A stretch of 64,000 bases of DNA, from assembly GCF_009720385.1 (NCBI RefSeq), contig NZ_ML769302.1:716937-780936 (forward strand), in the 5' to 3' direction. Below, piece by piece: positions 45,229 to 54,500 of this stretch. The notes beneath the pieces are model-generated. The model saw nothing but the letters and a program-made list of their open reading frames with translations, was not told the origin of the DNA and made no database searches. A program made the position numbers and the translations under genes. The stretch's first letter is position 1; each line of letters begins with the position of its first letter. This stretch comes from Catellatospora vulcania (lineage in GTDB: Bacteria > Actinomycetota > Actinomycetes > Mycobacteriales > Micromonosporaceae).

Positions 45229-47475
45229 TTGGGGAGGCAAGGTTCACACTACGGTGCCGAACCCGGAGATGCCGCGGGTTCGCCGTCCGGCCCGCCGGGC
45301 GAGTGGGTGTGGAACGGCCAGGAGTGGGTCTGGCAGATCCACAGCGGTTATCCACAGCCCCAGGACCAGGGGCGTAGCGGGTATCCACCGGCTTATCCAC
45401 AGGACGCAAGCCCCCGACCGGGTGCTTATCCACAGGATGTGCACAGCACTCCGCAGGATCGGCAACCTTACGGCAGCCGTCCACAGGACGCCCAGCCCGG
45501 AAATCCACAGGCTCCGGCCGACTCCGGTCCACAGGTCCACGGCAGCTCGCAGGCCGCGCCCGGCTACGGCTCCGCCCAGGTGCCGCATAGCCAGTACGGC
45601 TCCGCCCAGGTGCCGCAGGGCCGGTACGGCACGGCTCAGCCGCCGCAGAGCCAGGTGTCTCCGGGCTACGGTTCGGCGCAGGTGCCCCAGGGCCAGGTGT
45701 CTCCCGGCTACGGCGCCGCTCAGGTGCCGCAGGGCCAGTACGGGTCGGCCCAGCCGTCCCAGGGCCAGGTGTCTCCGGGCTACGGTTCGGCGCAGGTGCC
45801 GCAGGGTCAGGTGTCGCCTGGCTTCGGCGCTGCGCAGGTGCCGCAGGGCCAGTACGGATCCCCGCCGCAGGGCCAGGGCGCCGCGGGCTACGGCTCGGCC
45901 CAGGTCCCGTCAGGACCGGGCTACGGCGTACCGGCCGGCCAGAACCCGGCGACCCGCTCCGGTGAGTACGGCCGCCCGGCCGCACAGGGCGAACCCGTGC
46001 CCGCCGGTCCGAAGGACGTCGGCAAGCCCAAGAAGCGCCGCAAGGGCGTGCTCGTCACCGTGCTGACGCTGGTCGTCGCGCTCGGCGCTGGGCTGGCCGG
46101 GGTCGCCGTGCTCAAACCGGACCTGATGGCGAACCTGCTGGACGCACCCGACTGGCAGTCGCCCAGCGCGGCCCCGCCCGCGGAGCCGGCGGTCGCGCCG
46201 GTGCTGGCGGCCATGTCCGACGCCCCGGTGCCGGACGCCGCCGAGCTCAAGAGGATCCTCGACCCGCTGGTGATCAGCTCGCCGCTGGGCAGCAGCGTCA
46301 GCGCCTCGGTGGTCGACGTCGGCACGGGCGGGGTGCTCTACGAGCGCGCCCCCACCGAGATGATCACTCCGGCGTCGAACACGAAGCTGGTGACGGCGGC
46401 CGCCGTGCTCACCACGCGCGGCCCCGACTACCGGATCACCACCCGGGTGGTGGCCGGGCCGAACCCGGGCGAGGTCGTGCTGATCGGCGCGGGTGACGCG
46501 ACGCTGGGCGTGACCGCGAAGAAGTTCTACGAGGGCGCGGCCCAGCTCGACGATCTCGCGGCGCAGGTCCGCAAGGCGATGGGCGACACCCCGATCACCA
46601 AGGTGCTCACCGACGGGAGCCTGTTCACCGGGCCGACCGCGTCGCCGGACTGGCCGTCGGACACCCTCGGCGAGGGCAACGTCTCCCGGATCACCGCGGT
46701 GATGATCAACGGTGCCCGCACCGACATCAAGGATCGCGTGATGCCGTTCAACCGGTTCAGCGATCCCGAGCGCGCGGCCGGTGACGCCTTCGCGAAGCTG
46801 CTCGGGCTGACCGACAGCGCCAAGGGCAAGGCGCCCGCGACCACGGCCACCGGCTCGGCGGCCCCGTCGCCGCAGGCCAGCGCCGCCGCGGCCGGGTCTC
46901 CCGCGCCGGGTACGCAGCTGGGCGCGGTGCAGTCCGCACCGCTGCTGCGACAGGTCGAGCAGATGCTGACCGAGAGCGACAACACGCTGGCCGAGGCGCT
47001 GGCGCACCAGGTCGCCCTGGCCAAGGGCCAGCCCGGTTCGTTCGCCGGGGCCGCCGACGCGATCGAGCAGGTGGTGACCGAGCTCGGGCTCGACGCCACG
47101 CAGAGCGACCTGCTGGACGGCTCCGGTATGTCGCCCAAGAACAAGATCTCCCCGAAGGTGCTGACCGGCCTGCTCGTGAAGGCCGCGGGCGGCACCGACT
47201 CACACCTGTCCGACTTCTTCAACGGCCTGCCCGTGGCGGGCTGGTCGGGCACGATGACGCTGCGCTTCGCCAAGTCGAAGTCCGGCTTCGGGGTCGTGCG
47301 CGCCAAGAGCGGCACGCTCAACTTCGTCAACTCGCTGTCAGGGGTCGTGCAGACGGCCGACGGGCGGCTGCTGGCGTTTGCCGTGCTGGCGGAGAACGTG
47401 CAGGTCGACCGCGATACGGCACAGAACGCCCTGGACAAGATCGCCGCGTCGATCGCAGTCTGCGGCTGCCGCTGA
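45229..47475 (+). CDS. dacB: D-alanyl-D-alanine carboxypeptidase/endopeptidase, PBP4 type (S13)
   Basis: 748 residues from TTG 45229, chosen because GGAGGAGGG ends 5 bases before it. The first ~265 residues are a cytosolic low-complexity region: a GEWVWNGQEWVWQ motif, several YPQ units, and about eight GYGSAQVPQGQ-like repeats. One transmembrane helix (GVLVTVLTLVVALGAGLAGV) follows, then an extracytoplasmic S13 domain with Ser383 and Lys386 (PASNTKLVT), SDN (TESDNTLAEAL) and KSG (AKSGTLNFVNS). It trims peptidoglycan stem peptides. An Ala/Pro-rich insertion sits in the middle of the domain. The 5' coding part carries a cluster of DnaA-box-like sequences. Confidence 0.92.
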   Translation: MGRQGSHYGAEPGDAAGSPSGPPGEWVWNGQEWVWQIHSGYPQPQDQGRSGYPPAYPQDASPRPGAYPQDVHSTPQDRQPYGSRPQDAQPGNPQAPADSGPQVHGSSQAAPGYGSAQVPHSQYGSAQVPQGRYGTAQPPQSQVSPGYGSAQVPQGQVSPGYGAAQVPQGQYGSAQPSQGQVSPGYGSAQVPQGQVSPGFGAAQVPQGQYGSPPQGQGAAGYGSAQVPSGPGYGVPAGQNPATRSGEYGRPAAQGEPVPAGPKDVGKPKKRRKGVLVTVLTLVVALGAGLAGVAVLKPDLMANLLDAPDWQSPSAAPPAEPAVAPVLAAMSDAPVPDAAELKRILDPLVISSPLGSSVSASVVDVGTGGVLYERAPTEMITPASNTKLVTAAAVLTTRGPDYRITTRVVAGPNPGEVVLIGAGDATLGVTAKKFYEGAAQLDDLAAQVRKAMGDTPITKVLTDGSLFTGPTASPDWPSDTLGEGNVSRITAVMINGARTDIKDRVMPFNRFSDPERAAGDAFAKLLGLTDSAKGKAPATTATGSAAPSPQASAAAAGSPAPGTQLGAVQSAPLLRQVEQMLTESDNTLAEALAHQVALAKGQPGSFAGAADAIEQVVTELGLDATQSDLLDGSGMSPKNKISPKVLTGLLVKAAGGTDSHLSDFFNGLPVAGWSGTMTLRFAKSKSGFGVVRAKSGTLNFVNSLSGVVQTADGRLLAFAVLAENVQVDRDTAQNALDKIAASIAVCGCR
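45335..45533. promoter_or_regulatory. Cluster of DnaA-box-like 9-mers inside the 5' end of dacB
   Basis: Three exact TTATCCACA sequences (45348-45356, 45393-45401, 45426-45434) and four that match in the last six bases (TCCACA: 45335-45343, 45477-45485, 45501-45509, 45525-45533) lie on the plus strand within 200 bp. Exact ones encode Y-P-Q with TAT and CCA codons, whereas the repeats just downstream use TAC and CCG. It may be a DnaA titration or regulatory site. It could also be a by-product of repeat expansion. Confidence 0.5.
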
Positions 47476-47478
47476 GCC

Positions 47479-48588
47479 TCAGCCGCCGGTCAGCTCGCCT
47501 GACCGGCGGCTCACCGCGATCCCGCCGGGCAGCAGCGTCGCGCCCTGCCCGTGCCAGGCGGTGATCAGCGCGTCCAGGGCCGCGACGTGCCGGTGGGTCA
47601 GCGCGGCGCGGGGTGCGCCCAGTTCCGTGGCCCAGGCGTGCAGCACGCGGGTACGCAGTGCCGCGGGCAGCCCGCACAGCGCGTCCGTGGACAGCCCGGC
47701 GGCGGTGCGGCAGCCTGCCAGCGCGTTCCCGGCCAGTTCGTCGAGCAGGTCGGCGTCCGCGCCCAGCAGGGCCGCAGACCGGGCCAGGTTGGCCACGACG
47801 CCCTCGCCGAGCGCGGCGACCAGCGCGGGCAGCGCGTCGGCCCGCACCCGCGACCGGGCGTACGACGGATCGGTGTTGTGCGGGTCCTCCCACGGCACCA
47901 GGTCCAACGCGGCACACGCGGCCCGGCAGGCCGAACGCGGCACGCCCAGCAGCGGCCGGCTGAACCGGGCACCCGCGTGCGAGCGATGTGCCGGCATCCC
48001 TGCCAGTCCGCGCGGCCCGGCCCCGCGCGCCAGCGCCAGCAGCACGGTCTCGGCCTGGTCGTCGCGGGTGTGTCCGAGCAGGACCGCCACCGCGCCGAGC
48101 CGCCCGGCCGCCTCGGCCAGTGCCGCGTACCGCGCCTGCCGTGCCGCCGCCTCCGGCCCGCCGTGCGTGCCGACCTCGACCGTCGCGACCTCCACCGGCG
48201 CGAACCCCTGCTCTCGCGCCCACGTCGCGACCTGCTCGGCCCGTCCCGCCGACCCTTCCTGCAACTGATGGTCGACGGTCACCAGCCCGACCCGCCACCC
48301 CAGCCGCGGCGCGACGAACACCGCCCCCGCCGCCAGCGCCAGCGAATCCGCCCCACCCGAACACGCCACCAACACCAGCGGGCGCCCTTCTACCGGCCGC
48401 AACTCTTCAAGACTTGCGCCATCCGGACCGCCCTGAGGCCGCGACTCTTCAAAAGTTGCGGCAGGGGTCGGCGCGGCGGCGGCCGCGGAGACGGTCGCCG
48501 GGCGGGTGGGCGGGGCAGGGGTGGGCAGGGTGGTCAGGGTGTGGCGGATCGCGGTGCGGATGGCGGCGACCGAGGGGTCGAGCCTCAT
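47479..48588 (-). CDS. tilS: tRNA(Ile)-lysidine synthetase
   Basis: 369 residues. Makes lysidine at C34 of the CAU-anticodon tRNA-Ile so that AUA is read as Ile. The PP-loop ATPase motif is VACSGGADSLALAAG, followed by LVTVDHQLQEGS, LGHTRDDQAETVLLALARG and WEDPHNTDPSYARSRVR. ATG 48588 overlaps the stop of the upstream zincin gene (ATGA), so the two are coupled. Between the N-terminal helix (LDPSVAAIRTAIRHTL) and the PP-loop, an insertion of about 25 residues (TFEESRPQGGPDGASLEELR) is encoded by a family-2 palindromic repeat. Confidence 0.94.
   Translation of the reverse strand: MRLDPSVAAIRTAIRHTLTTLPTPAPPTRPATVSAAAAAPTPAATFEESRPQGGPDGASLEELRPVEGRPLVLVACSGGADSLALAAGAVFVAPRLGWRVGLVTVDHQLQEGSAGRAEQVATWAREQGFAPVEVATVEVGTHGGPEAAARQARYAALAEAAGRLGAVAVLLGHTRDDQAETVLLALARGAGPRGLAGMPAHRSHAGARFSRPLLGVPRSACRAACAALDLVPWEDPHNTDPSYARSRVRADALPALVAALGEGVVANLARSAALLGADADLLDELAGNALAGCRTAAGLSTDALCGLPAALRTRVLHAWATELGAPRAALTHRHVAALDALITAWHGQGATLLPGGIAVSRRSGELTGG
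47481..47511. terminator. Terminator hairpin shared by dacB and tilS
   Basis: Perfect 13-bp stem AGCCGCCGGTCAG (47481-47493) with 47499-47511, loop CTCGC. It begins 5 bases after the dacB stop and overlaps the last tilS codons. Confidence 0.8.
48399..48459. repeat. Family-2 palindromic repeat (copy 2) inside the tilS reading frame
   Basis: 61 bp, the same length as the copy at 29663-29723. The right arm GGCCGCGACTCTTCAAAAGT plus TGC differs from the other copy at only a few positions, and the left arm GCAACTCTTCAAGACTTGCG is more diverged. The frame stays open through it, giving a linker before the PP-loop. Confidence 0.75.
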
Positions 48589-49667
48589 CCCAGGGTGTCG
48601 GCGGTGACCACGCGGGCCACCCACGCGTCGGGGTCGGCGATCTCGTCCAGGGTCGGCAAGGTCTGCGGGGACGTCCAGATCCGGTTCAGGCCGTCCATGC
48701 CGACCCGGTCCAGCACGGACTGCACGAAGACCCGGCCCTCGGCGTACTGCCGCATCTTGATGTCGATGCCGAGCAGTCGGCGCAGGAACTGCTCGACCGG
48801 GTTGCTCGGGTTGCGGCGGCGGTCGAACGCGGCCCGGATGGTGGCGACGCTCGGGATGACCTGCGGCCCGACGCCGTCCATGACCACCTCGGCGTGCCCT
48901 TCCAGCAGGGTCAGCACCGCGGTGAGCCGGTCGAGCACGGCCCGCTGCTCGGGCGTCTGCACGGCTTCGATCAGCGACGCGCCGCGGGTGCCCTCGGGCT
49001 CGCGGGCCGCCTTGATCGCCGCGCCGAACTGCTGGTAGGCCTGGCTGAGCAGGTTGCCGGTGGGCGGCTCGGTGGCACCGACGAAGGCCCGCACCTCACT
49101 CAGGAAGTGCTCGCGCAGCCACGGCACGGCGGTGAACTGGGTCCGGTGGGTGACCTCGTGCAGGCACACCCAGAGCCGGAAGTCGCGGGGGTCGGCCTTG
49201 ATCCGGCGCTCCATGGCCACGATGTTCGGCGCGACCAGCAGCAGCTGCCCGGCCTCGACCTTGCGGCCTGGCTCGGCCGGCGGCGCGGCGAAGATGTCGT
49301 ACTGGCCGAGGACCTTGCCGGACAGGTAGCCCAGCACCGCCCCGGCCTCGACGCCGGTGACCTTCGCGCCGACCAGGTTGCCGAGGAAGCCGACCTTCTC
49401 CTCCAGCTTGTCGGTCAGCGGCGTGATCACCGTGCGGAGCCCCTGCACGTTGACGTCGGCCCAGGTGCGCCGGTCGACCACGCGCACCGGCGCGTCCGGC
49501 ACCTGCGGGGTCATCTTCGTGTACTCCGCGACGTGGCCGATCGCCTCGTCGGCCAGCCGACGTAGATCGGCGACGACCGCGGTGGCTTCTGCCATGGTCA
49601 CCGACGGTCCGGTCGGGCCGAAGCGCGCGGCGGTGGTCGAGGCAAGATCCCAGTCCACGAGAGCCAT
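48585..49667 (-). CDS. Zincin-like metallopeptidase (Rv3626c-like, DUF2342 type)
   Basis: 360 residues starting at ATG 49667 (MALVDWDLA). The family is helical with a zinc motif HEVTH (VCLHEVTHRTQF). ARFGPTGPSVTMAEATAVV, DRRTWADVNVQGLR and the central GYLSGKVLGQYDIF loop are typical of this actinobacterial family, sometimes labelled coenzyme F420 biosynthesis-associated. Substrate unknown, and no signal peptide is visible. The stop overlaps the tilS start by 4 bases. The gene pair is conserved in mycobacteria, which suggests a housekeeping role. Confidence 0.9.
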   Translation of the reverse strand: MALVDWDLASTTAARFGPTGPSVTMAEATAVVADLRRLADEAIGHVAEYTKMTPQVPDAPVRVVDRRTWADVNVQGLRTVITPLTDKLEEKVGFLGNLVGAKVTGVEAGAVLGYLSGKVLGQYDIFAAPPAEPGRKVEAGQLLLVAPNIVAMERRIKADPRDFRLWVCLHEVTHRTQFTAVPWLREHFLSEVRAFVGATEPPTGNLLSQAYQQFGAAIKAAREPEGTRGASLIEAVQTPEQRAVLDRLTAVLTLLEGHAEVVMDGVGPQVIPSVATIRAAFDRRRNPSNPVEQFLRRLLGIDIKMRQYAEGRVFVQSVLDRVGMDGLNRIWTSPQTLPTLDEIADPDAWVARVVTADTLG

Positions 49668-49726
49668 AGGTAAGAACCTACTCTCCCGTAGCCATATCGC
49701 CCCGCGCCACGTGTTTGGATCTAGGG

Positions 49727-51310
49727 ATGCGACAAGCGGTGTACGCACCTCAGGGCGTGGTGGCCACGAGTCAGCCGCTGGCTGCCCAGGCGGGCCTGGC
49801 GATGCTGCGTGAGGGTGGTTCGGCGGTCGACGCCGCGGTGGCCGCGGCGGTCACGCTGACCCAGGTTCAGCCCGGCTCCAACGACATCGGTGGCGACCTG
49901 TTCGCGCTGGTCTGGGACGGGAAGGAGCTGCACGGGCTGAACGCCTCGGGCCGTGCCCCGGCGGCGCTGAGCCTGGCCGAGCTCACCGCGGCCGCAAAGC
50001 CGCCCGGCGGCGCGCTCGGCGGAGGGCAGGCGCAGGCCGCGCTCGCGCCACCGGCCCGCGGGTGGCTGCCGGTGACCGTGCCGGGCGCCCCGGCGGGCTG
50101 GCAGGACCTGCACGCGCGGTTCGGCCGGCTGCCGTTCGAGCGGCTGTTCGCCGACGCGGTGCACTACGCCGAGCAGGGCTGGACGGTGTCGCCGACGGTC
50201 GCGAGCCGCTGGGCCGAGTCGGTGGAAGTCCATCGCGGGCTGGACCATCCCGAGTGCCGGACCTGGGCCGACGTGTACGCGCCGGGCGGGCGGGCGCCGC
50301 AGGTCGGCGAGCTGTTCCGCAACCCGGGCGCGGGCCGGGCGCTGCGGCTGATCGGCGGCAGCCACGCGGACTCCTTCTACCGCGGGGAGATCGCGCAGGC
50401 GCTGGCCGCGTACGCGGCGGACACCGGCGGCCTGCTCACCGCCGCCGACCTCGCCGAGCACACCAGCACCTGGGTCGAGCCGGTGAGCACGGACTACCGC
50501 GGGCACACCGTGTACGAGATCCCGCCCAACGGGCAGGGGGTGGCCGCGCTGCAGGCGCTCGCGCTGCTCGACGGGCTGCCGCGGCACGGGCTGCACGAGC
50601 AGATCGAGGCGATGAAACTCGGCTTCGCCGACGCGCACGCGTACGTCGCCGACCCGGCCGTGTACCCGATGCCGGACCTGCTCGACCCCGCCTACCTGAC
50701 GGCGCGGCGGGCGCTGATCGGGGACCGGGCCGGTGACCCGCCGCCCGGGGACCCGATGAAGGGCGGCACCGTCTACCTCGCCGCGGCCGACGCCGACGGC
50801 ATGATGGTGAGCCTGATCCAGTCGACGTACCAGGGCTTCGGCTCGTTCGTGGTGCTGGGAGAGTACGGCTTCGGGCTGCAGAACCGCGGGGCCGGGTTCA
50901 GCCTGGACCCGGTCCATCCCAACGTGGCCGCGCCCGGCAAGCGGCCGTTCCACACGATCATTCCCGGGTTCCTGTTCCGCGCCGGCGCACCGCTGGGACC
51001 GTTCGGCGTGATGGGCGGGCACATGCAGCCGCAGGGCCACCTGCAACTGGTGCTGGCGACCGTGGACGACGGCCTGGGCCCGCAGGAGGCGCTGACCCGC
51101 CCGCGCTGGTACTGGCACACCGCACGCCAGGTCGAGGTCGAGCCGGAATTCGACCCGGTCCTGGTCGAGCAGCTGCGCGCGCAGGGCCACGAGGTCACCG
51201 TCGCCACCGACCGCTCCACCTTCGGCATGGGCCAGGCGATCTGGCGCATCCCCGGCGGCTACGTAGCCGGCTCCGAACCCCGCGCCGACGGCCAAGCCGC
51301 CGCCTACTGA
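49727..51310 (+). CDS. ggt: Gamma-glutamyltransferase family protein
   Basis: 527 residues from ATG 49727. It starts MRQAVYAPQGVVATSQPLAA and has AVDAAVAAAVTLTQVQPGSN, IGGDLFALVWDG, PPNGQGVAALQAL and the nucleophile Thr348 in GGTVYLAAADADGMMVSLIQ, which after self-cleavage would begin the small subunit. No signal peptide is seen, so it is probably cytoplasmic, unlike secreted GGT. It may cleave gamma-glutamyl amides or act as a related acylase. The gene stands alone, divergent from the zincin, and is inserted relative to the mycobacterial order. Confidence 0.88.
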   Translation: MRQAVYAPQGVVATSQPLAAQAGLAMLREGGSAVDAAVAAAVTLTQVQPGSNDIGGDLFALVWDGKELHGLNASGRAPAALSLAELTAAAKPPGGALGGGQAQAALAPPARGWLPVTVPGAPAGWQDLHARFGRLPFERLFADAVHYAEQGWTVSPTVASRWAESVEVHRGLDHPECRTWADVYAPGGRAPQVGELFRNPGAGRALRLIGGSHADSFYRGEIAQALAAYAADTGGLLTAADLAEHTSTWVEPVSTDYRGHTVYEIPPNGQGVAALQALALLDGLPRHGLHEQIEAMKLGFADAHAYVADPAVYPMPDLLDPAYLTARRALIGDRAGDPPPGDPMKGGTVYLAAADADGMMVSLIQSTYQGFGSFVVLGEYGFGLQNRGAGFSLDPVHPNVAAPGKRPFHTIIPGFLFRAGAPLGPFGVMGGHMQPQGHLQLVLATVDDGLGPQEALTRPRWYWHTARQVEVEPEFDPVLVEQLRAQGHEVTVATDRSTFGMGQAIWRIPGGYVAGSEPRADGQAAAY

Positions 51311-51378
51311 CCCGCAGCCTCGCCGCCGTGCCGCCGCGCTGGCCTGCCGCCGCGGGGCCGCGCTTGCCACGCGGGCAT

Positions 51379-51439
51379 GATCGCTGTTTCGTGCCATGAT
51401 CTGCGGTCCCACCGCAGGTTCTGACACGAAACGGCGATC
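51379..51439. repeat. Two-storey hairpin GATCGCTGTTTCGTG
   Basis: 15-base arms (51379-51393 and 51425-51439, one mismatch) enclose a second perfect stem CTGCGGT/ACCGCAG (51401-51417). It lies after the ggt stop. It may be a terminator or another intergenic palindrome. No second copy was seen in the window. Confidence 0.65.
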
Positions 51440-51525
51440 TCCGACCGCCCGCCGAGGCGGCGGCGGGGGCAGGTAGGACAGGGCCTCGCCAAGTCCAGGG
51501 GCTACGCGTGGTCGTTTAGGCCACT

Positions 51526-54500
51526 GTGAAGATGGCGACTTTTGTCCGGATTAGCTGCGGGTTTGCCCTGGTGGCGAGCGTGGCGGTGATACCGGGGGGC
51601 AGCGGTGCGGCCGCGCCCGGCGGCCCGCAGAAACTCCAACCGGCCTCGCGGGCCACGGCCGGGCGCGCACCCACCAGCCGGCTCGCGAAGACCGACCGCA
51701 GCCTGCTCGACCGCACCGACGGCGAACGCATCCCGGTGCTGGTCAAGCTCGACCACGACGCGGTCGCCAGCTACACCGGAGGGGTGCCGGGGCTGGCCGC
51801 CACCAGCCCGGCGGCCACCGGCACCCGGCTGCGCGGCGGCGACGCGGAACAGGCCTACGAGCAGTACCTGGCGCAGCGCGAGAGCCGGTTCACCTCCGCG
51901 CTCGCCGCGCAACTGCCGTCGGCGCGGGTCGGCCAGCGGCTGCGCACCGTGTACGGCGGGGTGGCGCTGACGCTGCCCGCCAACGAGGTCAAGAAGCTGC
52001 TCGCCGTCGAGGGCGTGGTGGCCGTGCAGCGCGACGAGCTGCGCGAGCCGCTGACCGACTCGTCCAGCTCCTTCATCGGCGCGGACGTGCTGCAGAGCGG
52101 AGCCGGCGCGAACGGCGCCCCGACCAGCCAGGCAGGCAAGGGCGTCGTGGTCGGGGTGCTGGACACCGGCGCGTGGCCGGAGCACCCGTCCTTCGCCGAC
52201 CAGGGCGTGCTCGCCGCGCCGCCGGCCAAGACGGACGGCACGGCGCGCCGCTGCGACTTCGGCGACAACCCGCTGACGCCCGCCAAGGACGTCTTCCGCT
52301 GCAACAACAAGTTGATCGGGGGCGCGGCGTTCCTGTCGGCGTACCTGGAGGCGTTCCCGGACGAGACGTACAAGTCGGCGCGCGACAGCGACGGGCACGG
52401 CACGCACACCGCGTCGACCGCGGCCGGGGACGTGCTGGCCTCGGCGAAGGTGTTCGGCGTGGAACGCGGCCCGGTGCACGGTGTGTCGCCGGGCTCCTGG
52501 CTCAGCGTCTACAAGGTCTGCGGTGCGAACGGCTGCATGTCGTCGGACTCGGCGGCCGCGGTGGCGCAGGCGGTGCGCGACGGCGTCGACGTCGTCAACT
52601 TCTCCATCTCCGGCGGCACCGACCCGTTCAGCGACCCGGTCGAGATGGCCTTCCTGGACGCGTACGCGGCAGGGGTCTTCGTGGCCGCCTCGGCGGGCAA
52701 CTCGGGCCCCGACGCCGGGACGGTCAACCACCTGTCCCCGTGGGTGACCACAGTGGCCGCCTCCTCGCAGCGCCGCGAGTTCAGCGCGGGTCTGACCCTG
52801 CAGGCCGGCACCGCGACCGAGCAGCTGAGCGGCGCTTCGCTGACCGCGGGCGCCGGGCCCGCCCCGCTTGTCCGGGCCGGCAGCGCCCCCGGCTACAAGG
52901 GCGGCGTGACCTGCGCCAAGCCCGCCAAGAAGGGCCAGTTCACCGGCAAGATCGTGGTCTGCGAGCGGGGCGGCAACGCCCGGGTCGAGAAGGGCTGGAA
53001 CGTGCGCGAGGGCGGCGCCGTCGGCATGGTCCTCTACAACCCGAAGCTGCAGGACGTGGAGACCGACAACCACTGGCTGCCCACGGTGCACCTGGCCGAC
53101 CAGTCCGTGCTGGAGTTCCTCGACGCGAACGCGAACGCCGACGTCACCGCGACGATCACCGCGGGCCAGGCCAATGCGGGCACCGGCGACGTCATGGCGG
53201 CCTTCTCGTCCCGCGGACCGGGCGGCCTCGCGCTCAAGCCCGACGTGACCGCGCCCGGGGTGCAGATCCTGGCCGGACACACGCCGACCCCCGACGCCAA
53301 CACGGGCGGCCCGGCCGGTGAGCTGTTCCAGGCCATCGCGGGCACCTCCATGTCGTCGCCGCACGTGGCCGGCGCGGCCGCGCTGCTGGCCTCCCGGCAC
53401 CCGCAGTGGTCCCCGGGCGAGCTCAAGTCGGCGCTGATGACGACCGCGGTCACCGCGGTGACGACCGAGGACGGCAAGACCCCGGCCGGGCCGCACGAGA
53501 TGGGCGCCGGCCGGATCGCGGTGGACCTCGCCGACCAGGTCACCCTGACCGTGTCCGACTCGGCGGCCCGCATGGTGACGCTGGCCGACGACGAGGTGCG
53601 CGCCGTCGACCTCAACCTGCCGTCGATCAACGCGCCGATCATGCCGGGCCGGCTGTCCACCATCCGGACCTTGCGCAACATGACCGACCAGACCATGACG
53701 TACGCCGTCGCGACCACCGCGCCCGAGAGCAGCTCGATCAGCGTCCCGGCGACGGTCACCGTGCCCGCTCGCGGCGTAGCCCCGCTGCCCGTGACGATCT
53801 ACTCCCGCGCGGTCGCCGACGGCTACCTGTCCGGCGAGATCCGGTTGACCCCGACCACGGGCGGCCCGGCGCTGCACCTGCCGGTCGCCTTCCAGCCGGC
53901 CCAGGGCCAGGTGACACTGGCCAGCACCTGCACCGCGAAGAAGGTCACGCTGGCCCGCACCGCGCAGTGCACGGTGACGGCCGCCAACACCGGGTACGAC
54001 GACGCGCCGGTCGACCTGACCACCCGCCTGGACCCGGCGCTCGCCGTCACCGGCGTCGACGGCGGGGCGACGGTCGACGGCCCGCGCGAGGTCAGCCACG
54101 ACTCCACGCTGCAGGGCATCGAGCCCGGCCGGCCTGGCGTCGCTGAGCTGGACGACCGGGTGTGGAAGCCGCTGGACGTCGCGCCCGACCCGATCGGCGA
54201 CGAAGAAATGATCAACTACGAGGTGCCGGGGTTCGGCTACGCCGGCCAGACGTACCACCGCCTCGGCGTGGTCTCCAACGGCTACCTCGTGGTCGGCGGC
54301 GGCACCGCCCAGGACGTGCGCTTCGAGCCCCCGGGCACCGAGGGCGAGCAGGCCCCCGACCCGGACCGGCCCAACAACGTGCTGGCCCCGTACTGGGCCG
54401 ACCTGGACGGCTCGCAGGCCGACGGGGTGCGCGTGGCCACCGTCGAGGGCGGCGGCGTCGAGTGGATCGTCGTCGAGTGGCGGGTGAACCGCTTCGGCAC

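Noticed and set aside
45335-45533. Chromosome origin (oriC) at the DnaA-box cluster
   Set aside because: The boxes lie inside a coding gene in one orientation, there is no AT-rich unwinding region, and dnaA/dnaN are absent. A titration or regulatory site is more plausible.
45348-45910. CRISPR-like spacing in the repeats of dacB
   Set aside because: The repeats are in-frame coding repeats with no unique spacers and no cas genes.
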